A DNA stretch of 64,000 nucleotides from Thermococcus sp. (GCF_027052235.1 NZ_JALUFF010000063.1:1-64000), one strand, 5' to 3'. Shown: positions 17,493 through 25,923, counted from the first letter of the stretch. Notes: generated by a model from the letters alone, not told the origin. Made by a program: numbers and translations.

Positions 17493-18836
17493 TCAGGGGC
17501 CGGCTCTAAGCTTCGCCAGTGCGTCTTCAGCAGCCTGAAGTATCTGGTAGCCGACAGGGGAAGCCGTCAGGAGCGGATGGGTCGCTATCTGCAACGTGTA
17601 CAGCTCGCTCGCGGTGAGCCTCTTCTGTATGGCAAGGGCAAGGATGTTTATCATCTCGCCAACGCTCTTTCCGCCGGCTATCTGAGCACCAAGTATAGCA
17701 CCCCTGTCGCGGGAGAATATGAGCTTCACCGTAACCATAGAAGTATCCGGGAACTTCGCCGGATGCCTGTCGGGCCCCTTTCCGTAGCCGACTATTACCT
17801 CAAAGCCCTCCTCCCTAGCCTTTTCCTCGGTAAGTCCGGCCGCCGCTAAAGTCAGCCCGGCCACGTGGGTTGAGTAGGCACCTATGGTTCTCCTGTTCTC
17901 CCTCACGATTTGGAGCTTGAAGAGGTTCGCGCCGGCAATCCTCGCCTCAAATGTCGCCGTTGATGCCAGCATGAGGGGGTAGGGCTTACCCGTGAAGAAG
18001 TCGCGGTGCTCAACGCAGTCGCCGACGGCAAAGATGTCCGGGCAGGAGGTTCTCATGTATTCATCCGTCCAGATGCCGTAGCGAGTGACCCTCAAACCCG
18101 CCTTAACAGCCAGCTCGACGTTGGGACGGTAGCCGATGGAGAATATCACGAGGTCGGCGGGAAGCTCCCTGCCGTCTATGAGTTTTACGCCTTCAACCTT
18201 TCCATCACCGAGGACGCGCTCAAGCTGGCCCTTAACGACCTTTACCCCCTCCTCCTTAAGCCTCTCCTCGACCATCTCACTGAACTCGGGGTCAAAGGAG
18301 CTCCTCAGGAGCCTGCTCCTGACCACTATGGTAACATCCTTACCAAGCTTCCTTATCTCGTCCCCGACTTCGAGGGCTATGAAGCCACCGCCGATTATGA
18401 CTATCCTCTCAGCATCATCAACCCTCTCGCGGAGCTCCTTGAGGTAGTGGTAGTCCTTGGGAACCGTGTAAACACCTTCAAGGTCGCTCCCCGGAAACTC
18501 GGGCTTTACCGGCTTTGAGCCAGTTGCAATGACAAGCTTCTCCCAGCCAATCTCCTTTCTCGAGCTAGTCTTAATGACCTTCCTCTTCGGGTCTACCTCC
18601 ACCACCTCGTCCGTGAGGATGTCCACCCCGAGGGGCTCCAGAAACCTCTCAAGAGGCAGGACGTCGTCCTCAACACTCCCAAGGGTTCCGAAGACGTAGG
18701 GAATTCCGCAGGGTATCATGCCAATTTCTTCCTTCTTAACAACGAGGACGCTCTTGTCGGGGTAAAAGCGCCTTGCAGCTATTGCGGTCGTTATTCCCCC
18801 GGCACTCGCGCCTATTATCACGACGTCGTACTTCAT
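17493..18836 (-). CDS. CoA-disulfide reductase / NAD(P)H oxidase family flavoprotein
   Basis: FAD-dependent pyridine nucleotide-disulfide oxidoreductase of the single-cysteine CoADR/NOX group. Members in Thermococcales reduce CoA disulfide, polysulfide or oxygen with NAD(P)H and take part in sulfur metabolism and redox defence. FAD-binding GASAGG lies at 9-14, the single active cysteine is Cys43 (MIPCGIPY), a second dinucleotide motif is IIGGGFIALEVG, and the FAD-binding FAVGDC follows. There is no C-terminal rhodanese domain. ATG 18836 was chosen over GTG 18848, which belongs to the ribosome site. Which electron acceptor it prefers cannot be told from sequence. Confidence 0.9.
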   Translation of the reverse strand: MKYDVVIIGASAGGITTAIAARRFYPDKSVLVVKKEEIGMIPCGIPYVFGTLGSVEDDVLPLERFLEPLGVDILTDEVVEVDPKRKVIKTSSRKEIGWEKLVIATGSKPVKPEFPGSDLEGVYTVPKDYHYLKELRERVDDAERIVIIGGGFIALEVGDEIRKLGKDVTIVVRSRLLRSSFDPEFSEMVEERLKEEGVKVVKGQLERVLGDGKVEGVKLIDGRELPADLVIFSIGYRPNVELAVKAGLRVTRYGIWTDEYMRTSCPDIFAVGDCVEHRDFFTGKPYPLMLASTATFEARIAGANLFKLQIVRENRRTIGAYSTHVAGLTLAAAGLTEEKAREEGFEVIVGYGKGPDRHPAKFPDTSMVTVKLIFSRDRGAILGAQIAGGKSVGEMINILALAIQKRLTASELYTLQIATHPLLTASPVGYQILQAAEDALAKLRAGP

Positions 18837-18925
18837 CCTCCATACCACCGTAGGGACTATGCCAGGGGGTATTAAACGCTTTCTTTAACCTCTGGTTCAG
18901 AACGTAAGCAAATTAAAGGAAAGGC

Positions 18926-19729
18926 TCATTCGCCCGTTGCACCCTTAAGGGCGTCCTTGCAGGGACAGCGTCTTTCCCTCGGAATGTACTTGATGGCCTT
19001 CATGAGGAGGAGCTTGATTTCCTCGCCCTTCCGGGCCATGAGTTCGACGACCTCTCTGTGGGTTAGCTTCTCCCTGCTTATTCCAGCCGCGAAGTTGGTC
19101 ACTATCGCAACGCTGGCGTAACACATCTCAAGCTCCCTCGCGAGAACCGCCTCCGGACACTGGGTCATTCCCACGACGTCGGCACCGAGTATCTTTAAGG
19201 CCCTTATCTCTGCCCTCGTCTCGAAGCGCGGACCCTCCATGCAGGCGTAGGTTCCAGCTGGATGATACCTGAAGCCCAGCTCCCTCGCCGAACTGATGAG
19301 GGCCTTCCTGAGCTCGGGACAGTACGGCTCCGTGAAGTCAACATGAGCCACGAACTTCCTGTCGTGGGGGCTTTCCTCGCCGTCGTAGAATGTGTAGTGC
19401 CTGGTTTTTGTGAAGTCCATGAGCTGGTCAAGGACTACAAAGTCGCCAGGCTTCATGTCCAGATTGAGGGAGCCGACAGCTGAGGTTGAGAGAATTCTCT
19501 CGACGCCGAGTTCATATAGCGCCCAGATGTTGGCGCGGTAGTTTATCTTATGGGGCGGAACCGCGTGCTTTTCGCCGTGTCTGGCAAGAAAGACCACTTC
19601 CTCGCCTTCGTATTCCCCAACCTTGACCCTGACCTTTCCGTAGGGTGTGCTCACGAACTCTTCCCTAACGTTCTGGAGAAGCTTTGGGTCGTAGACACCG
19701 GAGCCTCCAATTATGGCTATCCTAGGCAT
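18926..19729 (-). CDS. mtnP: S-methyl-5'-thioadenosine phosphorylase
   Basis: Cleaves methylthioadenosine with phosphate to adenine and methylthioribose 1-phosphate, recycling the by-product of polyamine synthesis. Family motifs are IIGGSGVYDP, the phosphate-binding RHGEKHAVPPH, the purine-site ACMEGPRFETRAE and VGMTQCPEAVLA. The C-terminal RRCPCK is the CXC disulfide motif known from hyperthermophilic members. A role on inosine derivatives is possible in this family. Start ATG 19729 follows GAGGTGATAAA. 267 residues is a normal length. Confidence 0.94.
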   Translation of the reverse strand: MPRIAIIGGSGVYDPKLLQNVREEFVSTPYGKVRVKVGEYEGEEVVFLARHGEKHAVPPHKINYRANIWALYELGVERILSTSAVGSLNLDMKPGDFVVLDQLMDFTKTRHYTFYDGEESPHDRKFVAHVDFTEPYCPELRKALISSARELGFRYHPAGTYACMEGPRFETRAEIRALKILGADVVGMTQCPEAVLARELEMCYASVAIVTNFAAGISREKLTHREVVELMARKGEEIKLLLMKAIKYIPRERRCPCKDALKGATGE

Positions 19730-19770
19730 TTTATCACCTCAAGAGAAGAGGGAGCGGAGGCTTAATAACG

Positions 19771-21066
19771 TTAGCCCCTCTCCCAGAGTGCCCTGTGTTC
19801 CTTTGCCCTGTTCTCAAGGTCTTCGCTTAGGGCCTCACCCGTCTGGAGTTCGAGGATTTTGGCGAGTATCTCACTGAGGAGCCATGAACCCCAGCGCTTG
19901 TCCCTCACCTCAAGGGCCGCGTCTATTGCCCCGTCTATGTCGTTGCCCTTCAGCTTTTCAACGGCTATTCCACCAAAGGCCAAGGAGCGCAGATACGGGT
20001 CTTCTATCTTGGATGCCAGCTCCCAGGCCTTCTCGAACTCGCCGAGCTTGGAGAGATATCTCACGACCTTTACAAGGGTTCTCTCACTCCTCGTTTTGTC
20101 ACCGATGAACTTTACAACCTCAAGGTACTCCCTATCCGGCTCCTTCCCAAGGAGCTCGTCCATAACCTTGGCGTAAAGGTCCTCCCTCCCGGGGCCCTTT
20201 TTGAGGAACTCAAGGAGGACTTCCGGGCGATCGGCTATCGCCACAACTATTGCCTCCAGCAGGTTCCGTCTGGTCTCTTCACCAAGTCTCCTGAGGACGC
20301 TCAGTATGAAGTCAACCTCTCCCTGAACCGCAAGGCCAACGAGGAGTGATTTCAGAACTTCCTCCTGCCTTTCAGGCGGCATCCCGAGGGCCATATCAAC
20401 GAACTTCTCGTAGGTTCCCGGAGGCACGTCCGACCTCTTCAGGTAGCTAGCCACGGTTTTCATGGCCTCCCCAAGCCAGTAGTCACTTTCAAGCTCCGAG
20501 AGAACCCTGATGGCACTGCCGAACTCTTCCCTCCTGAGGTGCTCCTTAAGGACTTCAAAAGATGCTATGGAGCGCCAGGGTTCCTCTGTTATAGAGTTGA
20601 GCAGTGCCTTGGCCTTTCTGAGGTTGCCCGCCTGAAGGTAGGCGTACAGAACCTTCAGAAGGACGTCGTTCCTCTTAACTGGGTTGCTTATTTCGGTCGC
20701 GTAGAACTGGGCATCGACGACCTTTCCAAGCTCCACAAGCCTGAGCGAAAGCTCTCCTAGGAGTTCATCCTTCAGGGGCTGGGGAAACGCCCTTATAGAC
20801 TCATAGGCCTGATGGAAGATTTTGTCAGCGGTTTTTGATCCAGTCCTCGCGAAGAACGTTCCCACTTCAATAAGAGCTTTGACCAGAAAAAGGGGATTCT
20901 CAATGGAAGCAACGGCTTTCAGAGCCCGCGCGAAGGCCTCCCTATAGGAGGGCTCCCTAGCGCGGTAGAGGTAATAACCGATCCTCGCGTAGGTTACCGC
21001 GCGGAGATAAGGGTCTTCTATGCTCCCAGCTAAACGGAGCACTTCCCGGTAAATGTTCGGGGCCAT
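19771..21066 (-). CDS. Helical-repeat protein (TPR/HEAT-like), unknown function
   Basis: 431 residues, almost wholly alpha-helical, built from degenerate repeats spaced about 35-40 residues. Repeat starts include SIEDPYLRAVTYARIGYYL, SIENPLFLVKALIEVG, EISNPVKRNDVLLKVL and KIEDPYLRSLAFGGIAV, giving a loose consensus I-x-[DN]-P-x-x-R-x-x-x-L/A-x-x-I. No catalytic motif, signal peptide or membrane helix is seen, so a cytoplasmic scaffold is the natural guess. Start ATG 21066 follows GGTGGGAT. The neighbours (MTA phosphorylase, small ORF) do not suggest a function. Confidence 0.75.
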   Translation of the reverse strand: MAPNIYREVLRLAGSIEDPYLRAVTYARIGYYLYRAREPSYREAFARALKAVASIENPLFLVKALIEVGTFFARTGSKTADKIFHQAYESIRAFPQPLKDELLGELSLRLVELGKVVDAQFYATEISNPVKRNDVLLKVLYAYLQAGNLRKAKALLNSITEEPWRSIASFEVLKEHLRREEFGSAIRVLSELESDYWLGEAMKTVASYLKRSDVPPGTYEKFVDMALGMPPERQEEVLKSLLVGLAVQGEVDFILSVLRRLGEETRRNLLEAIVVAIADRPEVLLEFLKKGPGREDLYAKVMDELLGKEPDREYLEVVKFIGDKTRSERTLVKVVRYLSKLGEFEKAWELASKIEDPYLRSLAFGGIAVEKLKGNDIDGAIDAALEVRDKRWGSWLLSEILAKILELQTGEALSEDLENRAKEHRALWERG

Positions 21067-21145
21067 AATCCCACCACTTCAGGTAAGAAGAGGCGGTATT
21101 TATGGTTTCCGGCAAAAGACAGAAGGGATAAGGCAAAAGACGAAA

Positions 21146-21355
21146 TCAGCCGAGGGTGTCGTAAACGACCCCCACAACCTCCCCATCGTCGAGGGAGACG
21201 AAGCTGACCTTTGTCTTTTTCCCGGTTTTGGGGTCAACAACGACAAAATCGGGCTTCAGAAGGTATTTACTGGCTGGAACTCTCCAGACATCACCGTAAT
21301 GGACGCGCAGTTCCCTCAAAAACTTCTCGGGGTCACGCTTAAGTATAGTTGACAT
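21146..21355 (-). CDS. Small conserved-looking protein, unknown function
   Basis: 69 residues starting MSTILKRDPEKFLREL, with a charged N-terminal helix and a C-terminal beta-rich part (PDFVVVDPKTGKKTKVSFVSLDDGEVVGVVYD). ATG 21355 is chosen because GGTGAT lies four bases before it; the upstream ATG at 21367 overlaps that site. A minus-strand TATA (TTTTTATAC, about 21389-21398) supports expression. No family recognised. Confidence 0.65.
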   Translation of the reverse strand: MSTILKRDPEKFLRELRVHYGDVWRVPASKYLLKPDFVVVDPKTGKKTKVSFVSLDDGEVVGVVYDTLG

Positions 21356-21458
21356 AGGCATCACCATTTAGATATACAACTTCATTGTATAAAAACCTTT
21401 CTGATAGACATTCGTTAAACATTATATCGTCGATTGACGAGAAAAAATTGAAAGGAGC

Positions 21459-21560
21459 TCACTCAAGCATCTCGACGTACTCAAGCTCCTCGGGGATCGC
21501 CCTCCTCCTCTTCTTCTCGCGTGTGAGTGCATACTCATAAACTGCGATAGGCCAGATCAT
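21459..21560 (-). CDS. Microprotein with Y-x-[YM]-A-L-x-R-E-[KR]-K motif (copy 1)
   Basis: 33-residue open frame, starting MIWPIAVYEYALTREKKRRR and continuing with an acidic tail (EELEYVEMLE). It has a strong GGGGGTGAGAG ribosome site just before ATG 21560 and AT-rich TATA-like sequence 40-60 bases upstream (about 21598-21618). It shares the segment Y-x-[YM]-A-L-[TN]-R-E-[KR]-K-[RK]-R with the 25-residue frame at 25846-25923, and both start Met-Ile. The shared motif and strong ribosome sites suggest real microproteins. Function unknown; the basic helix could bind RNA, DNA or a partner protein. Confidence 0.6.
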   Translation of the reverse strand: MIWPIAVYEYALTREKKRRRAIPEELEYVEMLE

Positions 21561-21790
21561 CTCTCTCACCCCCTTTCATTCTCTCCAACCCAAGTATAAG
21601 CCATAAAATGCTTAAAAAGGTTTGTAGCTCCGACTTTATCGTTCATGAACCTTTCAGAGCTCCAATCTCACAAAAAGAGCCCGCAGGATGGCTTTGGCCT
21701 TTGATGAACATTTATGGCATGTAATAGGAGATTAGAGGGGAATTTAGTGGAAAAATAAGTACATTGACTTTTCAGAGCCACCACCCAACC

Positions 21791-21800
21791 GTTTATAAAC
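21791..21800 (+). promoter_or_regulatory. TATA box of srp54
   Basis: GTTTATAAAC, about 30 bases upstream of the coding start, preceded by the purine-poor CCACCCAACC rather than a clear BRE. Confidence 0.65.
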
Positions 21801-21829
21801 TTCCCACCGCTCATAATAGGGGTGGTGAG

Positions 21830-23176
21830 ATGGCACTTGAAAGGTTAGGGAAGGCCCTCAACAACGCCCTCAGGAAGCTCGCCCGCTCAAGCACCGTTGA
21901 CGAGGCGACGATAAAGGAAGTCGTGAGGGACATCCAGAGGGCCCTTTTACAAGCGGATGTTAACGTCAGGCTCGTTCTTCAGCTCACGAAGACGATTCAG
22001 AAGAGGGCCCTTGAGGAAGAGCCTCCCGCCGGAGTCTCGAAGAAGGAGCACATAATAAAGATAGTTTACGAGGAGCTGACTAAGTTCCTTGGAACCGAGG
22101 CGAAGCCCCTTGAGATAAAGGAAAAGCCCACGGTTATCCTCACGGTAGGCATTCAGGGCTCAGGAAAGACCACGAGCGTCGCCAAGCTCGCCCGCTACCT
22201 GCAGAAGAGGGGCTACAAAGTTGGCGTTGTCTGCTCCGACACGTGGCGCCCGGGTGCCTACCAGCAGTTGAAACAGCTCCTCGACCCCTATGGAATAGAG
22301 GTCTTCGGTGACCCGCAGGAGAAGGATGCAGTCAAGCTTGCCAGGGAGGGCGTGGAGTACTTCAGGAAGAAGGGAGTTGACGTCATCATCGTTGACTCCG
22401 CCGGAAGGCACAAGGAGGAGAAGGGCCTCATAGAGGAGATGAGGCAGATAAGTGAGGCCATAAAACCCCATGAGGTCATACTCGTCATAGACGGCACGAT
22501 AGGCCAGCAGGCCTACAACCAAGCAATGGCCTTCAAAGAGGCAACGCCAATAGGCTCGATAATAGTCACGAAACTCGACGGTTCTGCGAAGGGTGGGGGT
22601 GCTCTCTCCGCTGTCGCGGCTACCGGGGCACCTATAAAGTTCATAGGAACGGGCGAGAGAATAGATGACCTTGAACCATTTGACCCGAAGCGCTTTGTCT
22701 CAAGGCTTCTCGGTCTCGGGGACATTCAAGGACTCCTTGAGAAGATAGAGGAGCTCCAGAAACAGCAGGAGTTCAGGGAGGAAGATCTGGAGAAGTTCCT
22801 CCGGGGTAAGTTCAACCTCAAGGACATGTACGCCCAGCTGGAGGCAATGCAGAAGATGGGGCCGTTGAAGCAGATACTCCAAATGATACCCGGCCTGGGT
22901 TACTCCCTGCCCGAGGATGCCGTCAGGGTCGGCGAGGAGAAGCTCAAGAGGTACAGGGTGATAATGGATTCAATGACCGAGGAGGAGCTTGAGAACCCGT
23001 CTATAATCAACTATTCGAGGATAAAGCGCATAGCCCGGGGTTCGGGTACGAGCACGGCTGAAGTAAGGGAGCTTTTGAACCAGTACAACCAGATGAAGAA
23101 GATGTTTAAAGGCATGAACAAGAGGAAACTGGCCAGACTGGCCAAGAACTTCAACTTCGGGGGGTTTGGGGTATGA
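21830..23176 (+). CDS. srp54: Signal recognition particle 54 kDa protein
   Basis: GTPase of the signal recognition particle; binds 7S RNA and signal peptides and delivers ribosomes to the SecYEG channel. An N-terminal helical bundle (1-90) precedes the G domain, with GIQGSGKTT (107-115), [18 protein letters not shown] and [12 protein letters not shown] methionine-rich M domain (about 300-440) follows. ATG 21830 follows GGGGTGGTGAG; the frame to 21764 would run through the TATA box. The stop overlaps the start of the RAM-domain gene (ATGA at 23173-23176). SecY and SecE genes lie elsewhere in this window. Confidence 0.97.
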   Translation: MALERLGKALNNALRKLARSSTVDEATIKEVVRDIQRALLQADVNVRLVLQLTKTIQKRALEEEPPAGVSKKEHIIKIVYEELTKFLGTEAKPLEIKEKPTVILTVGIQGSGKTTSVAKLARYLQKRGYKVGVVCSDTWRPGAYQQLKQLLDPYGIEVFGDPQEKDAVKLAREGVEYFRKKGVDVIIVDSAGRHKEEKGLIEEMRQISEAIKPHEVILVIDGTIGQQAYNQAMAFKEATPIGSIIVTKLDGSAKGGGALSAVAATGAPIKFIGTGERIDDLEPFDPKRFVSRLLGLGDIQGLLEKIEELQKQQEFREEDLEKFLRGKFNLKDMYAQLEAMQKMGPLKQILQMIPGLGYSLPEDAVRVGEEKLKRYRVIMDSMTEEELENPSIINYSRIKRIARGSGTSTAEVRELLNQYNQMKKMFKGMNKRKLARLAKNFNFGGFGV

Positions 23177-23412
23177 TGGAGGCCTTTGTCCTTATAGTTG
23201 TTAAACCCGGGAACGAAGAGAAGGTCTTCGAGCGGGTCAGGGAAGACCCCCGCGTCAAGGAGGCCTACAGGGTGTATGGGGAGTACGACATAGTGATTCG
23301 CGTCGAGGTTCCCGACATAGGAGAGCTCGACAGATTCCACGATGACGTCCTCAGGCGCATACAGGACATTGAGATGACGGAGACGCTAATAGCAAGCACC
23401 TACCGGGGGTGA
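23173..23412 (+). CDS. Stand-alone Lrp/AsnC ligand-binding (RAM) domain protein
   Basis: 79 residues matching the C-terminal effector-binding and oligomerisation domain of Lrp/AsnC regulators ([16 protein letters not shown]..., ...[14 protein letters not shown], ...IEMTETLIA), without a DNA-binding domain. Such proteins form rings and may sense amino acids or modulate full-length Lrp proteins. It is translationally coupled to srp54, and a cysteine-cluster gene follows within five bases, so the three form one operon. ATG 23176 is an equally possible start. Confidence 0.88.
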   Translation: MMEAFVLIVVKPGNEEKVFERVREDPRVKEAYRVYGEYDIVIRVEVPDIGELDRFHDDVLRRIQDIEMTETLIASTYRG

Positions 23413-23416
23413 TGGG

Positions 23417-23911
23417 TTGGAAAAGCGCTGGATGGCCACTATAGACCTCGAAACCCTTGAGGTCAGAGCCGACCCGGAGTTCAGGTTCAAGTGCCTCGAC
23501 AACTGCGGTAAGTGCTGTGAGGTGCTTGAGATACCCCTGCGCGACGAGGACATAGCCCGGATAGAAGAGCTGGGCTACAACGCCTGGGAGTTTGTGGACT
23601 ACGAGAAGCTCTTCTACAGGGGGGACAAGTTCCTCGGCTATGCCCTCAAGAAGAGACCCTTTGACGACGCCTGCGTCTTTCTTGACCCCGATACTAAGAG
23701 GTGCAGGATATACTCCCACCGTCCCCTGGCCTGCAGGCTTTACCCCTTCATCTTCGTGAGAAACGGAAAGAAGATGGAAGTCTACGTCAGAATGGACTCA
23801 TTCTGTCCCGGAATAAACCATCCCAATGGAGAGCCCGTGACGAGGGAGTTTCTCCTGAAAGAGTACGGGGATGTGATCAAAGAGTACCGGGCCAAAGTTT
23901 TAAACGAGTGA
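23417..23911 (+). CDS. YkgJ-family cysteine cluster protein (UPF0153)
   Basis: 164-residue protein with the metal-binding cysteine cluster of the YkgJ/UPF0153 family: CLDNCGKCCEV near residue 32, CVFLDPDTKRC and PLACRLYPF around 90-115 and a further Cys near 135. The clusters are thought to bind Fe-S or zinc; the role is unknown. Start TTG 23417 was chosen because GGGGGTGAT lies a few bases upstream; ATG 23432 is the alternative. It is the third gene of the srp54 operon. Confidence 0.85.
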   Translation: MEKRWMATIDLETLEVRADPEFRFKCLDNCGKCCEVLEIPLRDEDIARIEELGYNAWEFVDYEKLFYRGDKFLGYALKKRPFDDACVFLDPDTKRCRIYSHRPLACRLYPFIFVRNGKKMEVYVRMDSFCPGINHPNGEPVTREFLLKEYGDVIKEYRAKVLNE

Positions 23912-23918
23912 AGCGACC

Positions 23919-23933
23919 GAAACGTATTTATAC
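23919..23933 (+). promoter_or_regulatory. BRE/TATA of gfcR-like gene
   Basis: CGAAACG followed by TATTTATAC, about 40 bases upstream of the GTG start. A T-run follows at 23935-23941. Confidence 0.7.
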
Positions 23934-23971
23934 ATTTTTTTGTTAATCAATCGCCACGCGGAGGTGATAAC

Positions 23972-24688
23972 GTGAGCCAGCTAAAGTCCGTCCAAGAGAA
24001 GCTCCGTCTCATAAGGATTCTCCGATTACTCAAAAAGAGCTACACCTACGAGGAGCTCTCAAGGATAACGGGACTGCCGATAACTGTCTTGAACAGATAC
24101 GTCAGGGGAAAGGTTCTCCCCAGTGCTGAGAGGACGAGGGAGCTCCTGAACCTCCTGCTCCCCTACATAAACATCGAGGAAGAGGTCAGGAAGAGGATAA
24201 AGTTCGACGAGAGGGGCTTCTTCGACAACATGCCCGTGCTGAGCGATACGGCTCTGATGAGCCTCATAGCGGAAGAGGTTGCAGGGAGATACCTCGACAG
24301 GGACGTGGACAAGGTTCTCACCGCCGAAACCGACGGCATCGTTCTCGGGACGCACATAGCGAGGGAACTAGGGGTTGACATCGTCTACGCCAAGAAGAAA
24401 AAGGAAGTTGGAGTCGAGAAGTTCTACGAGGCCAGCTATGTTCCCAGCGCCTCGGGAAGCGTCATGACGCTATACCTCCCATACTGGGCCCTGCGGAAAG
24501 GTGAAAAAGTCCTGATAGTTGACGACGTCATAAGGAGCGGGGAAACCCAGAAGGCCCTCGTAGAACTGACGAGACAGGCCGGGGCAAAGCCGGTGGGCAT
24601 GTTCTTCCTTGTCAGCGTCGGAGACATCCTTGAGTACCTGAAGGACGAATACGACTTCCCAGTTGAAAGCCTGATAAGGTTGGATTGA
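23972..24688 (+). CDS. gfcR: HTH-phosphoribosyltransferase regulator, GfcR/PyrE-like
   Basis: Transcription regulator with an N-terminal helix-turn-helix (YTYEELSRITGLPITVLNRY, about residues 24-43) and a type I phosphoribosyltransferase domain whose PRPP loop is VLIVDDVIRSGET (near 180). Halophilic GfcR and the PurR-like proteins of methanogens share this layout and sense PRPP or a sugar phosphate rather than acting as enzymes. The target here is unknown; gene symbol is by family. GTG 23972 follows GGAGGTGAT. The next gene begins one base after the stop. Confidence 0.85.
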   Translation: MSQLKSVQEKLRLIRILRLLKKSYTYEELSRITGLPITVLNRYVRGKVLPSAERTRELLNLLLPYINIEEEVRKRIKFDERGFFDNMPVLSDTALMSLIAEEVAGRYLDRDVDKVLTAETDGIVLGTHIARELGVDIVYAKKKKEVGVEKFYEASYVPSASGSVMTLYLPYWALRKGEKVLIVDDVIRSGETQKALVELTRQAGAKPVGMFFLVSVGDILEYLKDEYDFPVESLIRLD

Positions 24689-24689
24689 C

Positions 24690-25019
24690 ATGAAGGGCTT
24701 CATATACAACGCCGGGGGACTGAGCATACCACTAGAGTTCACCCCCGGTGTTCCCTTCAGGTTTGAGTGCAGTGAGGAGGAGTGCGGCAAAAGGGTTGTC
24801 ATCGAAGGGGTTATTGTAGAGGTAAGCAGCAGTGAGTTCACGGAAGTCCTTGAGAGAGTCGTAAGGGAGAACCCGGACTTTAGGCGGATTCTGGAGATAA
24901 ACGCCCGGAGGTTTATCTTCAGGGGAAAGGTGAACGGAAAGGATGAAACGCTCCCCGTTGAGAGCCTCGATGACTTCGCGGAGCGCTTTCTGGATGAGGT
25001 GTTAGTCCTCAAGCCTTAG
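24690..25019 (+). CDS. Hypothetical protein in gfcR operon
   Basis: 109 residues, start ATG 24690, one base after the gfcR-like stop. No known domain recognised. The pair CSEEEC near residue 27 could bind a metal, and the rest is mixed alpha/beta with many acidic residues. The 3' end overlaps the 3' end of the convergent Lrp-type gene by 18 bases. Confidence 0.7.
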   Translation: MKGFIYNAGGLSIPLEFTPGVPFRFECSEEECGKRVVIEGVIVEVSSSEFTEVLERVVRENPDFRRILEINARRFIFRGKVNGKDETLPVESLDDFAERFLDEVLVLKP

Positions 25020-25451
25020 CCTTGGCTCCTCCTTGACAACTTCCATAGCGACGCTCGTGTTCGTTTTTTCTACTCCGTCCAGAGAGAGTAGCCACTTAAC
25101 GAAGCGGTTCATCTCCTCCCTGTTTCTGAACTTAGCTATGACGAAAATGTCGAACTCCCCAGTTATGTCGTAGACCATCATGGCGTTGTTCTTCTCGGCT
25201 ATCCTGCCTTCTATCTCCGTTATCTTCCTTCCCTTGGCCTTTATCCCTATTAGCGCAGTTAAGCCAAAGCCGAGCTTTTCGTAGTCGAGAATAGGAGAGT
25301 ATCCCTTAATGACTCCCTCCTCCTCAAGGCGCTTTATCCTGTTGTAGACGGTTCCAACGGCTACATTGAGCTCCCTTGCAATCTCGCGGTACGAGAGACG
25401 GGCGTTCTTCTGGAGCAGTGAGATTATTTTTCTGTCGAGTTCATCCACCAT
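25002..25451 (-). CDS. Lrp/AsnC family transcriptional regulator
   Basis: 149-residue feast/famine regulator. The helix-turn-helix is LSYREIARELNVAVGTVYNRIKRL interrupted here at residues about 20-43, followed by a linker and the RAM effector domain (ALIGIKAKG..., ITGEFDIFVIAKF). It probably forms octamers that bind promoters in response to amino acids. ATG 25451 with GGTGAAA in front was chosen over ATG 25481, which lies within the promoter. Its TATA box is palindromic and shared with tRNA-Arg(CCT). Confidence 0.92.
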   Translation of the reverse strand: MVDELDRKIISLLQKNARLSYREIARELNVAVGTVYNRIKRLEEEGVIKGYSPILDYEKLGFGLTALIGIKAKGRKITEIEGRIAEKNNAMMVYDITGEFDIFVIAKFRNREEMNRFVKWLLSLDGVEKTNTSVAMEVVKEEPRLRLED

Positions 25452-25482
25452 TTTCACCTCACCGCTTTCAGTAAACCGCAAA

Positions 25483-25492
25483 CTTTAAATAC
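25483..25492. promoter_or_regulatory. Shared palindromic TATA box, Lrp gene and tRNA-Arg
   Basis: CTTTAAATAC reads as a TATA box on both strands. It lies about 30 bases from the tRNA-Arg start on the plus strand and about 32 bases from ATG 25451 on the minus strand. Confidence 0.6.
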
Positions 25493-25520
25493 CCTTCCCT
25501 GTGAGGGAATAGCGGGCAGT

Positions 25521-25598
25521 GGACCGGTAGCCTAGCCAGGATAGGGCGGCGGCCTCCTAAGCCGCAGGTCCGGGGTTCGAAGCCCCGCCGGTCCGCCA
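25521..25598 (+). tRNA. tRNA-Arg (anticodon CCT)
   Basis: Acceptor GGACCGG/CCGGTCC, anticodon stem GCGGC/GCCGC with loop CTCCTAA (anticodon CCT), T arm CGGGG/CCCCG, discriminator G and encoded CCA. Confidence 0.97.
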
Positions 25599-25845
25599 TC
25601 GGCTTGTTTGTGTAAACGCTGGCGGAAGATGAGCCACATTCTTGAGCGTGCTCTCGTGTTTCAATCTATTGCTTCCTCACCAGTGTTTTCCTCAAAATGT
25701 GCTCTTCGGCTCAGATAAGAAGCGAAACTACTTGAGAGGTTCTGCTTAGCGTTTAAAACCCAGCATCCCGCCAAAGCCGTACTCAGTTAGTGCATTATCA
25801 TGCCCACTTCATTAACTTGAACAAAACCAGAGGAGGTGAGGAAAG
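25599..25845. repeat. Decayed copy of the palindromic repeat family after tRNA-Arg
   Basis: The sequence CGCTGGCGGAAGATGAG at about 25617 matches a stretch after the hairpin at 17193-17215. A nested palindrome at 25682-25732 (arms AGTGTTTTC and GAAACTACT, core TGCTCTTCGGCTCA) aligns with the copy at 17293-17345. The next 200 bases hold nothing else I can name up to the ribosome site of the microprotein gene. Confidence 0.6.
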
Positions 25846-25923
25846 ATGATAGAGGACGCTCTCCTCGCCTATCTTATGGCACTCAACCGCGAAAGGAAAA
25901 AGCGCGGAAAGCGAAAGGCTTAA
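25846..25923 (+). CDS. Microprotein with Y-x-[YM]-A-L-x-R-E-[KR]-K motif (copy 2)
   Basis: 25-residue frame, starting MIEDALLAYLMALNRERKKR and ending in a basic tail, with the very strong ribosome site AGGAGGTGAGG eight bases before ATG 25846. It aligns with the 33-residue frame at 21459-21560 through the A-L-[TN]-R-E-[KR]-K segment. Its last codons overlap the BRE/TATA promoter of the next gene (GCGAAAG then CTTAAATAC), so expression of the two may interfere. Function unknown. Confidence 0.6.
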   Translation: MIEDALLAYLMALNRERKKRGKRKA

